64,000 bases of DNA from CBDCNH01 sp965219015 (GCA_965219015.1 CBDCNH010000005.1:620001-684000); one strand, 5' to 3'. Positions 1 to 8,704 are shown, numbered from the stretch's first letter. Program-made: numbers and translations. Notes: a model not told the origin generated them from the sequence alone.

Positions 1-354
1 GTAGGCCGCGGAGCCGACGAGGTCGGTGTGCCCGTAGACGCGGAAGCGCGCCTCGGGAAAGGCGCGGATGAAGCCCGCCTGCGCGTCGAGCGCGGCGGCG
101 GCCGCGGGCTCGATGCGGGCGCTGTCGAAGGCGAAGGTGATCGTCGAGGGCGTCTCGGCGGCGAAGCGGCGGCCGAGCGCGACGGTGGCGCCGGCCTCGC
201 CGGACATCAGCGCGGCGTTCAACCGCGTCGGCGCGCCGAAGCCGCCCTCGTCGAGGCCCGCGCCGATCTCGCCCGGCGCGCAGGCGGCGAGCCCGAGCGC
301 GGCGGCGAGCCCGAGTGCGGCGGCAGGGCCGGCTGCGGCGAGGCGCGCGGTCAT
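1..354 (-). CDS. OmpA-like lipoprotein of the Flp/Tad pilus locus (partial)
   Basis: The 118 residues present begin at an ATG that overlaps the secretin stop as ATGA; the 3' end lies outside the window. The N-terminus is a short hydrophobic alanine/leucine segment ending in a lipobox (LGLAAC), so an outer-membrane lipoprotein is expected. The tail before the edge (TITFAFDSARIEP and FRVYGHTDLVGS) is the start of an OmpA-type peptidoglycan-binding domain. Small OmpA-domain proteins are often found after the secretin gene in alphaproteobacterial cpa loci. It may anchor the CpaC secretin to the cell wall (inference). Confidence 0.75.
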   Translation of the reverse strand, partial: MTARLAAAGPAAALGLAAALGLAACAPGEIGAGLDEGGFGAPTRLNAALMSGEAGATVALGRRFAAETPSTITFAFDSARIEPAAAAALDAQAGFIRAFPEARFRVYGHTDLVGSAAY

Positions 355-1799
355 TCCATCACGTAGCCGTAGGGCCCCGAGAAATCCTGCTTGGCGACCT
401 CGCCCGCAGCACCCTTCGGCCCCGCCACGCGGCCGCGCAGGAAGAGGTCGCGCTCGCTCGGGAGCCGCACCCGGTCCGTCGGCAGCGCCAGCGCCTCGCC
501 GCGCGTCGGCGAGACGAGATGCGGCGTCACGATGATGACAAGCTCGCTCTGGCGGCGGTTGTAGTCGGCGCTGCGGAAGAGCGCCCCGAGGATCGGGATG
601 TTGCCGAGGAACGGCACCTGGCTCGCGCTGTCGCGGAAGTCGTCCTGCAGCAGCCCCGCGATCGCGAAGCTCTCGCCGTCGCGCATCTCGACGGTCGTGG
701 AGGTCTCGCGGCGGCTGAAGGCGTTGACCGAGAAGCCGCCGTTCTGCACCGTGATCGAGCTGTCGATGCCGCTCACGGCGGCGTTGATCGTGAGGTTGAT
801 GAGGTCGCCGTCGACCACCCGCGGCGTGAAGTTCATCTCGACGCCGAAGGGCTTGTACTCGATCGTGACGTTGTTGTCGTTGTCGACCACCGGGATCGGG
901 TATTCTCCGCCGGCAAGGAACTTCGCCTCCTGGCCCGACAGCGCCGAGAGGTTCGGTTCGGCCAGCGTGCGGACGAGCCCCTTGGTCTCGAGCGCCTCGA
1001 GGAGCACCGCGAACTGCAGGCTGCCCGCCGAGAAGCCGAGCGTGAGCTGGCCCTGCCGCGGCGTCGCCGAGGTCACGTTGCCGCCGTTGAAGACGCTCGT
1101 CAGGTTGGCGTTGTTGGTGAAGGCGCCGTTGCCGCCGCGCACGCCGACGTTCTCGCCGCCGCCGGTGCCGTTGATGCCGAGGCTCGCGGAGAGGTTCTTC
1201 GCGACCGAGCGCTGCATCTCGGCGAACCGGACCTTCAGCATCACCTGCTGCGTGCCGCCGACCGACATCAGGTTCGAGATCCGTTCGGGGGCGTAGCGCT
1301 GCGCGAGGTCGAGCGCGCGGTCGAGCGACTGGGTGCTCGAGACGGTGCCGGAGAGCACGATCCCGTCGTTCGCGGTCCGCACGTCGATGGGCTCGCCGGG
1401 CAGGATCTGCTTCAGCCGCTCCTTGAACTCGGCGATGTCGGGGGTGACGGCGACTTCGACGTTGGTGATGAGCGTGCCGTCGGGGCCGAGGAGCGTGAGC
1501 GTGGTGCGGCCCGGCGTCTTGCCGAGCACGTAGATCGAGCGGTCGGAGAGCGTCGAGATGTCGGCGATCGCGGGATTGGCGATGGAGAGCTCGGCGAAGG
1601 GCGTGTCGCTCTCGAGGACGACCGCGCGGTTCATCGCGACGTTGAGCTGCGACGAGGCGGTGCCGTTCTGCACCCGGAGCGTTTCGGCGGGGAGCGGTGC
1701 GGGGGCGCCGGCGAGGAGGGCGAGCACGATCGTCCGGCGCAGCCAGCGCTGGCCCGTGCGCGCCACGACGTCTCCGCGCGCCGTCGCCATGAAGCCCAT
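351..1799 (-). CDS. cpaC: Flp pilus secretin CpaC/RcpA
   Basis: This 482-residue protein is the outer-membrane secretin through which Flp/Tad pili exit. A signal segment covers about residues 20-40. An N-terminal BON/secretin-N-like region follows to about residue 180. The C-terminal secretin domain carries EAKFLAGGEYPIPV (about 291-304) and VPFLGNIPILGALFRS (about 395-410), both diagnostic of type II/IV secretins. It is transcribed with cpaB upstream and the OmpA lipoprotein downstream, overlapping the latter by 4 bp. Confidence 0.93.
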   Translation of the reverse strand: MGFMATARGDVVARTGQRWLRRTIVLALLAGAPAPLPAETLRVQNGTASSQLNVAMNRAVVLESDTPFAELSIANPAIADISTLSDRSIYVLGKTPGRTTLTLLGPDGTLITNVEVAVTPDIAEFKERLKQILPGEPIDVRTANDGIVLSGTVSSTQSLDRALDLAQRYAPERISNLMSVGGTQQVMLKVRFAEMQRSVAKNLSASLGINGTGGGENVGVRGGNGAFTNNANLTSVFNGGNVTSATPRQGQLTLGFSAGSLQFAVLLEALETKGLVRTLAEPNLSALSGQEAKFLAGGEYPIPVVDNDNNVTIEYKPFGVEMNFTPRVVDGDLINLTINAAVSGIDSSITVQNGGFSVNAFSRRETSTTVEMRDGESFAIAGLLQDDFRDSASQVPFLGNIPILGALFRSADYNRRQSELVIIVTPHLVSPTRGEALALPTDRVRLPSERDLFLRGRVAGPKGAAGEVAKQDFSGPYGYVME

Positions 1800-1940
1800 G
1801 CGTCCCTGCCTCTCTGCCTGCCGTGCGGGTCGTCAGGCGCCCACGCCTCCCGACCATGCGCGGCCGGGGCTTCTTAGGCAACAACAGGCGCTTGTGGTGC
1901 GGAGTTTATGTGGATTAACGGCAACAGGCGCGGGGAGGCG

Positions 1941-2786
1941 TCAGCGTGTGCAGGGGATCGGCGTCTCGATGATCTCGGAGCCTTTCCGCATCCGGACGGT
2001 GCAGACGCGTGCCTCGGCCACCGCGACGGGGGCCTGGCGCTCGATGCCGAGAAGGCGGTTCTGGTCGACCTCGACGGCTTCCGCGGTGGTGTCGTCGCCG
2101 GTGCCGACGAGCGAGAGCGCCAGCCGGCCCGTCGCCTGCGCCTGGGCGAAGGCCGCGACCTGGCCCGGCGTCGCCTCGACGGTGACGGTGCGGGCGATGA
2201 CGTTGGGGTTCGAGGGATCGAAGTCGGCGCTCTGGTCGACGGCGATGAGCGACACGCCGGTCTCGATGAGCTTGGTGATCTCGGCGTCGCCGCGGGTGCC
2301 CGACCAGTAGACGTCGACGCGGTCGCCGGGGCGCAGGAAGCCCGAGACGCCGGAGGCGACGTCGACGGTGATGGCGAAGGCGCGCATCCCCTTGGCCAGG
2401 CGCGAGGTGAGGCCCGCGTCCTCGCCGGGCCCGGTCACCTTGTCGGCGAGGAGGGGCTCGAACTTCGCCAGCGCCCGGATCACGGTGCGCGGGCGGGTGC
2501 CGTCGCCGGGGAAGAGGGCGGCGGCGTCGCGGAACGCGGTCTCGGGCACCGCGTCGGCGGGCCAGGCGATGGCGACGACGTCGGCGGCGGCGAGCGCCTC
2601 GCCGTAGGCGATGTCGCGGGCCGCGACGTAGACGGGGACGGTGGGCTTCGCTTCCTGCGCCGCGGCGGCGTCGCGGGCGGCGGCGAGGGCGTCCTGCGAG
2701 GAGCTGATGTAGCCCTGCGCCATCCAGACGGCGGCGCCGGCGAGCCCGAGGCCCGCGACGAGGACGAAGACGAAGATGAGGCGCAT
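1941..2786 (-). CDS. cpaB: Flp pilus assembly protein CpaB/RcpC
   Basis: This 281-residue protein starts with one N-terminal membrane anchor (about residues 1-22). An SAF-type domain follows (VPVYVAARDIAYGEALAAAD, about 50-70), then a long periplasmic beta-rich domain, as in CpaB/RcpC. CpaB is a periplasmic component that assists secretin assembly in Tad systems. It lies between the pilin genes and cpaC in the usual operon order. About 140 bp without a gene separate it from cpaC. Confidence 0.9.
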   Translation of the reverse strand: MRLIFVFVLVAGLGLAGAAVWMAQGYISSSQDALAAARDAAAAQEAKPTVPVYVAARDIAYGEALAAADVVAIAWPADAVPETAFRDAAALFPGDGTRPRTVIRALAKFEPLLADKVTGPGEDAGLTSRLAKGMRAFAITVDVASGVSGFLRPGDRVDVYWSGTRGDAEITKLIETGVSLIAVDQSADFDPSNPNVIARTVTVEATPGQVAAFAQAQATGRLALSLVGTGDDTTAEAVEVDQNRLLGIERQAPVAVAEARVCTVRMRKGSEIIETPIPCTR

Positions 2787-2853
2787 GGGGCGGGCTCCGG
2801 GGTCGCGATGCGGGAGGTCTAGGCGAAAGGCGTGAGCATCCGGTGAACGGGCG

Positions 2854-3031
2854 TCAGGGGCCGACCTTGGTGGTGGCGACGCTCGCGGCCACGCGGTCGG
2901 TCGCGTTGCCGGCGCCGGTGTAGACCGAGGCCACGACGCCGATCCCGAGCCCGACGATGGCGGCGGTCAGGACCACCCAGTCGACGGTGACGGCGCCGTC
3001 TTCGGCGCGGAGGAAGCTGGGCCGGGTGCAT
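2854..3031 (-). CDS. flp: Flp/Fap pilin 2, frameshifted near its start
   Basis: The reading frame contains GAVTVDWVVLTAAIVGLG and ends SVATTKVGP, a class IVb Flp pilin of about 58 residues. The best start is the ATG at 3031, preceded by a GGAGAG ribosome-binding site. That ATG is one base out of frame with the pilin; removing one base around 3028 gives M-T-R-P-S-F-L-R-A-E-D. No in-frame ATG, GTG or TTG lies nearby. Either there is a sequencing insertion, or the gene is translated only as part of a fusion with the upstream pilin (see findings). Confidence 0.75.
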
Positions 3032-3056
3032 CGCGACTCTCCAAGAGGTGCAGTTG

Positions 3057-3087
3057 ACGGAGCCGCATCGCGGCGACGCGGCTCCGT
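3057..3087. repeat. Perfect 10-bp inverted repeat between the two flp pilin genes
   Basis: ACGGAGCCGC at 3057-3066 pairs exactly with GCGGCTCCGT at 3078-3087 across an 11-base loop. It lies just after the expected end of the upstream pilin gene and before the ribosome-binding site of the downstream one. This fits an attenuator or mRNA-stabilising hairpin that sets different pilin levels. There is no T-run, so a strong terminator is unlikely. Its role is inferred from position. Confidence 0.6.
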
Positions 3088-3106
3088 GTCTTGCAGAGTC
3101 GAGTTC

Positions 3107-3306
3107 TTACTCGGTCTTCGCCGGCCCGACTTCGTACCCGACACCGAGGTCGCGATGTTGGTGCCGAGCGTGCCGATCGACTTGCTGACGGTCGCGACGA
3201 CCGCGAGGCCGAGGCCGACGATGGCGGCGGTGAGGACGACCCAGTCGACCGTCACGGCGCCCGACTCGTCGTCGTTGAAGGTCTTGAACAGCTTGAAGAG
3301 TTTCAT
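3107..3306 (-). CDS. flp: Flp/Fap major pilin 1, frameshifted near its 3' end
   Basis: The protein starts MKLFKLFKTFNDDESGAVTV and continues with the Flp hydrophobic helix (DWVVLTAAIVGLGLAVVATV). Near 3131 the frame that would give TKVGPAKTE and the stop at 3107 is lost by one missing base. With that base restored the product is about 66 residues, normal for a Flp pilin. Without it the frame runs on into pilin 2. The promoter probably lies in the upstream non-coding stretch. Confidence 0.8.
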
Positions 3307-3621
3307 CGTGTGCGCTCCTTGGCGTGCGTTGCGGCGCCGCGACAGGTCTCGTCCCGGCATGTCGAGCAGTAAGCACCCCAAACATGGCCACAGTTTGGCG
3401 AGACTCCGGCGCGGGCCTCCGCGCGCGCTTTTCTCGAAAACGACGTGCAAACCCCTGCCGCAAAACGGAAAACGCGCCGCCGCCCGAAAACCCTAGGTCC
3501 GGATCGTGGCGCAAACGCCCCGCCCTCGGCGCAATCCTCGCGAGCGGACGTGCGGGCTCTGGCGCCGGTCCGCGCGATGCGCCCCACTCGGCGGCAACGA
3601 GAACCGGGGCGGGCAGCACCC
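3307..3621. promoter_or_regulatory. Non-coding region upstream of flp, with an inverted repeat
   Basis: No convincing gene is seen in this 315-bp divergent gap between the pilin operon and the lytic transglycosylase. It contains CCAAAC (3378-3383) and GTTTGG (3393-3398) as a perfect 6-bp inverted repeat with a 9-base centre, a plausible operator. The part nearer the pilins is less GC-rich than its surroundings. It is the likely site of the pilin promoter; no -35/-10 pair is clear enough to call. Confidence 0.4.
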
Positions 3622-4449
3622 ATGACAGGACGATTCGCGGCCCTCCTGGCGGCGCTGACGGCCTTCGCGCCGGACGCACTTCGTGCCGACGATCTCGTGC
3701 CCGCGGGGTTCCGCCGCGTCCTGCCGCCGGCGGCCGGGGCGCAAAGACGCATCCTGGTGCAGATCGACCCCGTCGAGCAGGCGCGCGTCCTCGCCGTCGG
3801 GATGGCGCGGCCGAGGGCCCCGGTCGACGTGCCCGCGCCGCCGCCCTCCGGGGCCGCGGGGCCGCTCGACTGGTTCTGGACCGCCGTGCCGCCCGGCCGC
3901 GGGCTCGGGGCGGGGCGCTTCGAGGGCGCGCTCGTGGCCCTCGGGCGCGGGCCCGGGGGCGCCGCCGTGCCCGCGCCGCGGCTCGAGGCGCTCGCCGCCA
4001 TCGCGCGGGCCCACGGGCCCGAGATCCTGCGCGCCACGGTCGGCACGCGGGTGTCGCCCGCGCTCGTCGTGGCACTGATCGGCGTCGAATCCGGCGGGCG
4101 CGCCGACGCGGTGAGCCCGAAGGGCGCGACGGGGCTGATGCAGCTCATGCCCGCGACCGCCGCGCGCTTCAAGGTGCGCGACGCGGCCGATCCCGGCCAG
4201 AACATTGCAGGCGGCGTGGCCTATCTCGACTGGCTGATGGCCGCGTTCGACGGCGATCCCCTGATGGTGCTCGCGGGCTACAACGCGGGCGAGGGCGCGG
4301 TGCAAACCTCTGACGGCGTGCCGGACTACGCCGAGACGCGCGCCTATGTGCCGCGCGTGCTCGCCGCCTGGACCGTGGCGCGCGGCCTCTGCCTGACGCC
4401 GCCGGTCCTCGTCAGCGACGGCTGCGTGTTCCGCGCGGGCGCCCTCTAG
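3622..4449 (+). CDS. Periplasmic lytic transglycosylase (SLT domain)
   Basis: This 275-residue protein has a signal peptide (MTGRFAALLAALTAFAPDAL...). Its C-terminal soluble-lytic-transglycosylase domain contains GVESGGRADAVSPKGATGLM with the catalytic glutamate at residue 156, then LMPATA and AGYNAGEGAV. It would cleave the MurNAc-GlcNAc bond of peptidoglycan in the periplasm. The ATG at 3622 is preferred over upstream in-frame starts because it gives a clean signal peptide. It lies next to pilus genes, so help with passage of the pilus through the wall is possible. Its stop codon overlaps that of the convergent acetyltransferase gene. Confidence 0.88.
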   Translation: MTGRFAALLAALTAFAPDALRADDLVPAGFRRVLPPAAGAQRRILVQIDPVEQARVLAVGMARPRAPVDVPAPPPSGAAGPLDWFWTAVPPGRGLGAGRFEGALVALGRGPGGAAVPAPRLEALAAIARAHGPEILRATVGTRVSPALVVALIGVESGGRADAVSPKGATGLMQLMPATAARFKVRDAADPGQNIAGGVAYLDWLMAAFDGDPLMVLAGYNAGEGAVQTSDGVPDYAETRAYVPRVLAAWTVARGLCLTPPVLVSDGCVFRAGAL

Positions 4450-4724
4450 ACGAAGAGCGCCGCCCATTCGGGATGCCGCCGCGCCGCGGCCGCGACGTAG
4501 GAGCAGGCGGGCCGGATGCGGAAGCCTTCGGCGCGGGCATCCGCCACCAGCCGCTCGACGAGCGCGTGCCCCGCGCCGGCGCCGCGTGCCGCGACCGGGA
4601 CGAAGGTGTGGTCGGCGGTCACGATGTCGCCCGCGCGGCGGAAGGTCAGCTCGGCCTCGGCACCGCCCGCTTCCATGACGTAGCGGCCGCCCGTCGCCGT
4701 GGTCTCGCGCCGGACCTGCGGCAT
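4446..4724 (-). CDS. Small GNAT-family N-acetyltransferase (YjdJ-like)
   Basis: The product is 92 residues, typical of the single-domain GCN5-like family exemplified by human NATD1 and bacterial YjdJ. The acetyl-CoA pocket signature reads VPVAARGAGAGHALVERLV, followed by GFRIRPACSYV. The start ATG overlaps the topA stop codon by one base (TGATG), so the two are translationally coupled. The substrate is unknown. Its stop (CTA on the plus strand, 4446-4448) interlocks with the TAG of the convergent lytic transglycosylase gene. Confidence 0.82.
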   Translation of the reverse strand: MPQVRRETTATGGRYVMEAGGAEAELTFRRAGDIVTADHTFVPVAARGAGAGHALVERLVADARAEGFRIRPACSYVAAAARRHPEWAALFV

Positions 4725-7450
4725 CAGCCCGCCGCCCGCTGCGACGCCTTGGGCTTCGGCTTGGCCTTGGCTTTCGCGGCTCCAGGGTTCGCGGCCTTGG
4801 GCTTCGCAGCCTTGGGCTTCGCAGCCTTGGGCTTCGGCGTTGCGGCCGCCTTCGGCTTGATCGTCCGCTTCGGGCCCGACTTTGCGGCCTTCGCGCTCAC
4901 GAGCTCGGCCGCGGCCTCGGGCGTCAGCGTCGCGGGGTCGGCCTCCTTCGGCAGCGTCGCGTTGACCTTGCCCCAGCGCACGTAGGGACCGTAGCGCCCG
5001 GCCATGACCTCCATCGCGCCGCCGTCGGGGTGCTCGCCGAGCGCGCGCAACGCGGTCGCCGCCGGCCGGCCGCCGCGGACCTGCTTCTGCGCCAGCACCT
5101 CCACGGCGCGGTTCATGCCGATCGTGAACACCTCGTCCACCTCGGCGAGGTTCGCGTACTTCTTGCCGTGCTTCACGAACGGCCCGAAGCGGCCGATCCC
5201 GGCCTCGATCATCTCGCCGTCGTCGGGATGCGGGCCCACGGGACGCGGCAGCGCGAGGAGCTTCAGCGCCGCCTCGAGGTCCACCGCCGCGGGCTCCCAG
5301 CCCTTCGGGATCGACGCGCGCGGCGGCTTCGGCGCCTCCTCGCTGGGCTCGCCGGCCTGCACGTAGGGCCCGAACCGCCCGACCCGCAGCGTGACGGGCG
5401 TGCCCCTGTCGTCGTGCCCGAGGAGCTTGCCGTCGAGCGCCTGCGTGCCGTCGTCGTCGCCGGGCGCCGAGAGCGGGCGGGTATAGCGGCACTCGGGATA
5501 GTTCGAGCAGCCGATGAAGGCGCCGCCCGAGCGCGCCGTCTTGAGGTTGAGGTGCCCGGTGCCGCAGACCGCGCAGATGCGCGGGTCGGACCCGTCGGCG
5601 CGCGGCGGGTAGAGATGCGGCGCGAGCACGTCGTTGATCTTCTGCAGCACCTCGCCGATCCTGAGCTCCGAGGTCTCCGCCACCGCCGCCGAGAAGTCGC
5701 GCCAGAACCGTGCCAGCACGTCCTTCCAGTCGCGCGTCCCCGCCGACACGTCGTCGAGCTCCTCCTCGAGGTCGGCGGTGAAGTCGTATTCGACGTATCG
5801 GTGGAAATAATTCGACAGGAACGCCGTTACCAGCCGGCCCTTGTCCTCGGGGATCAGCCGGTTGCGGTCCTTGCGGACGTACTCGCGGTCCTGGATGGTC
5901 GTCACGATCGAGGCGTAGGTCGAGGGCCGGCCGATGCCGAGCTCTTCCATGCGCTTCACGAGCGTGGCCTCGGTGTAGCGCGGCGGCGGCTGGGTGAAGC
6001 TCTGCGTCGCGATGACCGTGTGCCGCCCGTCCGCCACCGCCGCGGCCGCCCGGTGCATCCCGTCCGCGGTGGGCTTCTCGCCGTCGGCCACCCGCGCCGC
6101 GAACGCCTCCCGATAGGCCTCGCGCCGCCCGAGCGCGTCGCCCGCCGCCATCTGCGGCAGCCGCGCGTCGTCGTCGCCGGCGGGCTCGTCGCGGCCCTCC
6201 TCGTAGACGCGCAGGAAGCCGTCGAAGAGCACGACCTGCCCCGTGGCGCGCAGCTCGACCTCGCCGTCCGGGCTCGCGATCTCGATCGTGGTGCGCTCGA
6301 GCCGCGCCGCCGCCATCTGGCTCGCGAGCGTGCGCTTCCAGATCAGCTCGTAGAGCTTGCGCTGGTCGCCGTCGGCGATGCGGAGGCTGTCGGGGTCCGC
6401 CGCCATGTCGGTCGGGCGGATGCACTCGTGCGCCTCCTGCGCGTTCTTGGCCTTGTTCTTGTAGATCCGCGGCGCATCGGGAACGTAGGCCGCCCCGAAG
6501 CGCGTGCCGATCTCCGCGCGCGCCGCCGTCACCGCCTCGGGCGCCATGTCGATGCCGTCGGTCCGCATGTAGGTGATGGTCCCCGCCTCGTAGAGCCGCT
6601 GCGCCGCGCTCATCGCCTGCCGCGCGCCCATGCCGAACTTGCGGCTCGCCTCCTGCTGCAGCGTCGAGGTCATGAACGGCGCCGACGGGTTGCGTTGCGC
6701 GGGCTTGGCCTCGACCGAGCGCACGGCGAGGTCGCGCGCGGCCACCGCCTCGACGGCGAGCTCGGCCGCGGCCGCGTTGGCGAGGTCGAAGCGCTCGATC
6801 CGCCGCCCGCCGAGCCCGGTCAGCCGCGCCTCGAAGGGCTCGCCGCCGGGGGTCGCGAGCGCCGCCGTCACGCCCCAGTACTCGCGCGGGCGGAACGCCT
6901 CGATCTCCATCTCGCGCTCGACGATGAGCCGCAGGCACACCGATTGCACCCGGCCCGCCGACTTCGCGCCGGGGAGCTTGCGCCAGAGCACCGGGCTCAG
7001 CGTGAAGCCGACGAGGTAGTCGAGCGCGCGCCGCGCGAGATAGGCGTCGACGAGCTCCATGTCGACGTCGCGCGGCGCCTTCATCGCTTCGGTCACGGCG
7101 GACCGGGTGATCGCGTTGAAGACGACGCGGCTCACCTTGGTGTCGGTGCCGATGGCCTTCGCGAGCGCTTCCTGGAGGTGCCACGAGATCGCCTCGCCCT
7201 CGCGGTCGGGGTCGGTGGCGAGGATGAGCTCGCGGTCGGTCTTGAGCGCATCGGTGATGGCGCGGATGTGCTTCTTGCTGTCCGCGGCGACCTCCCAGGT
7301 CATCGCGAAGCCGTGCTCGGGATCGACCGAGCCATCCTTCGGCGGCAGGTCGCGAACATGGCCAAAGGAGGCGAGGACGGTGTAGCTGTCGCCGAGATAC
7401 TTGTTGATCGTCTTGGCCTTGGCGGGCGATTCTACGACGACGACGGCCAT
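4724..7450 (-). CDS. topA: DNA topoisomerase I
   Basis: This 908-residue type IA topoisomerase relaxes negative supercoils. The Toprim domain begins AVVVVESPAKAKTI and contains ATDPDREGEAISWHL (about 78-92). The active-site tyrosine lies in TITYMRTDG (Tyr294). A four-cysteine zinc ribbon (CAVCG...GCSNYPEC) starts near residue 600, followed by topoisomerase C-terminal repeats. The protein ends in a lysine/alanine/proline tail built from tandem repeats, as is common in alphaproteobacterial TopA. It is probably transcribed after dprA, about 120 bp upstream. Confidence 0.97.
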   Translation of the reverse strand: MAVVVVESPAKAKTINKYLGDSYTVLASFGHVRDLPPKDGSVDPEHGFAMTWEVAADSKKHIRAITDALKTDRELILATDPDREGEAISWHLQEALAKAIGTDTKVSRVVFNAITRSAVTEAMKAPRDVDMELVDAYLARRALDYLVGFTLSPVLWRKLPGAKSAGRVQSVCLRLIVEREMEIEAFRPREYWGVTAALATPGGEPFEARLTGLGGRRIERFDLANAAAAELAVEAVAARDLAVRSVEAKPAQRNPSAPFMTSTLQQEASRKFGMGARQAMSAAQRLYEAGTITYMRTDGIDMAPEAVTAARAEIGTRFGAAYVPDAPRIYKNKAKNAQEAHECIRPTDMAADPDSLRIADGDQRKLYELIWKRTLASQMAAARLERTTIEIASPDGEVELRATGQVVLFDGFLRVYEEGRDEPAGDDDARLPQMAAGDALGRREAYREAFAARVADGEKPTADGMHRAAAAVADGRHTVIATQSFTQPPPRYTEATLVKRMEELGIGRPSTYASIVTTIQDREYVRKDRNRLIPEDKGRLVTAFLSNYFHRYVEYDFTADLEEELDDVSAGTRDWKDVLARFWRDFSAAVAETSELRIGEVLQKINDVLAPHLYPPRADGSDPRICAVCGTGHLNLKTARSGGAFIGCSNYPECRYTRPLSAPGDDDGTQALDGKLLGHDDRGTPVTLRVGRFGPYVQAGEPSEEAPKPPRASIPKGWEPAAVDLEAALKLLALPRPVGPHPDDGEMIEAGIGRFGPFVKHGKKYANLAEVDEVFTIGMNRAVEVLAQKQVRGGRPAATALRALGEHPDGGAMEVMAGRYGPYVRWGKVNATLPKEADPATLTPEAAAELVSAKAAKSGPKRTIKPKAAATPKPKAAKPKAAKPKAANPGAAKAKAKPKPKASQRAAG
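4791..4835. repeat. topA: 15-bp tandem repeat (3 copies) in the topA C-terminal tail
   Basis: Three consecutive 15-bp units (GCAGCCTTGGGCTTC; the first has one mismatch) lie inside topA. They encode repeated KPKAA blocks of the basic tail. The repeat is in frame and can expand or contract without breaking the gene. Confidence 0.85.
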
Positions 7451-7570
7451 GTTCTTCCTCTCGCTGGACCCGCGGATATCGGTCGGCGCGAGGCGCGGCT
7501 AGATGTGGGCGGTGCTCCGCGATTGTCAATGCGCGGGCCGATCCCCGGAATCCGACCCCCTGACCTGCCG

Positions 7571-8704
7571 TCACATCACCCGCGCGAGCAGCCCCCCCGG
7601 CTGGCGGCGGATGCGGCCGTCGAGCTCGAGCGTCAGGATTTCGGGTGCCACGCGCGACGCGGGCAGCGCCAGGTCGCGGATGAGCTGGTCCTCGGCGATC
7701 GGGCTCGGGCCGAGCTGCTCGAGGATGCGCGCGGCGAGGCGGTCGCCGTGGAGCGCCGCGATCGGGCGCGGCGCTGAGGCGGGCGCGGGCGCGCGCGGGG
7801 CCGGCCGGGCGCGCCGGACCGGCACCGTCATCGGCCCCAGCGCCTCGAGGATGTCGGCCACGTCGCGCACCAGCGTGGCGCCCTCGCGGATCAGCATGTT
7901 CGAGCCCCAGGCGCGCGCGTCGAACGGATGGCCTGGCACCGCGAGGATGTCGCGGCCCTGTTCGGTCGCGTCGCGCGCGGTGATGAGGCTCCCGGACTTC
8001 GCCGCGGCCTCGACGACGACCACGGCGCGCGCCATGCCCGAGATGATCCGGTTGCGGAGCGGGAAGTGCTTGGCGTGCGGCGTGAGCCCCGGCGGCTGCT
8101 CGGCGAGGCGGAGCCCGTCGCGCGCGATGGCCGCGGCGAGGTCGGCGTGCTCGGGCGGATAGACCACCTCGATCCCGCCCGCCTGCACCGCGATGGTGCC
8201 GCCGCCAAGCGCCGCGTGATGCGCCGCGGCGTCGATCCCGCGCGCGAGCCCCGAGACGACCGCGTACCCCGCCTCGGCGAGCCCCGCCGCGAGCCGGGCC
8301 GCCACCCGCGTGCCGAGGCTCGAGGCGTTGCGCGCGCCCACGATGGCGACGGCGGGGCGTGCGAGGAGCCCGAGGTCGCCCATCGCCCAGAGCACCGGCG
8401 GCGGGTCGGCGATGGCGGCGAGCATGGCGGGATAGGCGGGCGTGCCGTAGGCCACGGGCACCGCGCCGAGCGCCCGCCCGGCGCGCAGCTCGGCGCGCGC
8501 GACCGGCTCGGGGCAGGGCACGTAGCCCTCCGCAGACCCGAGGGCGGCGAGCACTTCGGCGGCGCTGCCATGCCGGGCCATCAGGTCGAAGAATGTCCGC
8601 GGCCCGACCCCGCGCGACCGGATCAGCCGCAGCCAGTCGACGAGCCCCGCCTCGCCCGGCTCCGGCGCCGCCGGATGATATGCCGTCGCATCGAGTTCGG
8701 CCAT
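7571..8704 (-). CDS. dprA: DNA-processing protein DprA
   Basis: This 377-residue DprA/Smf protein loads RecA on incoming single-stranded DNA during transformation. The start is the ATG at 8704 (MAELDATAYHP). An N-terminal SAM-like region (WLRLIRSRGVGPRTFFDLM) is followed by the Rossmann-like core: GARNASSLG, VSGLARGIDAAAHHAAL, QAGGIEVVYPPEH and SGMARAVVVVEA. A C-terminal winged helix (about 310-377) is present, as in alphaproteobacterial DprA. It is followed by topA on the same strand, a common arrangement. Confidence 0.95.
   Translation of the reverse strand: MAELDATAYHPAAPEPGEAGLVDWLRLIRSRGVGPRTFFDLMARHGSAAEVLAALGSAEGYVPCPEPVARAELRAGRALGAVPVAYGTPAYPAMLAAIADPPPVLWAMGDLGLLARPAVAIVGARNASSLGTRVAARLAAGLAEAGYAVVSGLARGIDAAAHHAALGGGTIAVQAGGIEVVYPPEHADLAAAIARDGLRLAEQPPGLTPHAKHFPLRNRIISGMARAVVVVEAAAKSGSLITARDATEQGRDILAVPGHPFDARAWGSNMLIREGATLVRDVADILEALGPMTVPVRRARPAPRAPAPASAPRPIAALHGDRLAARILEQLGPSPIAEDQLIRDLALPASRVAPEILTLELDGRIRRQPGGLLARVM

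Noticed and set aside
315..1877. 520-residue plus-strand frame opposite cpaC
   Set aside because: It is antisense to a clear secretin and has Arg/His/Asp-rich shadow composition without any domain.
2819..3031. 70-residue Arg-rich frame beginning MHPAQLPPRRR
   Set aside because: Its ATG is the start of pilin 2, but the frame is the shifted one; the composition is typical of an off-frame reading of GC-rich DNA.
5030..7777. 915-residue plus-strand frame opposite topA
   Set aside because: Long shadow frame created by high GC; topA on the other strand is unmistakable.
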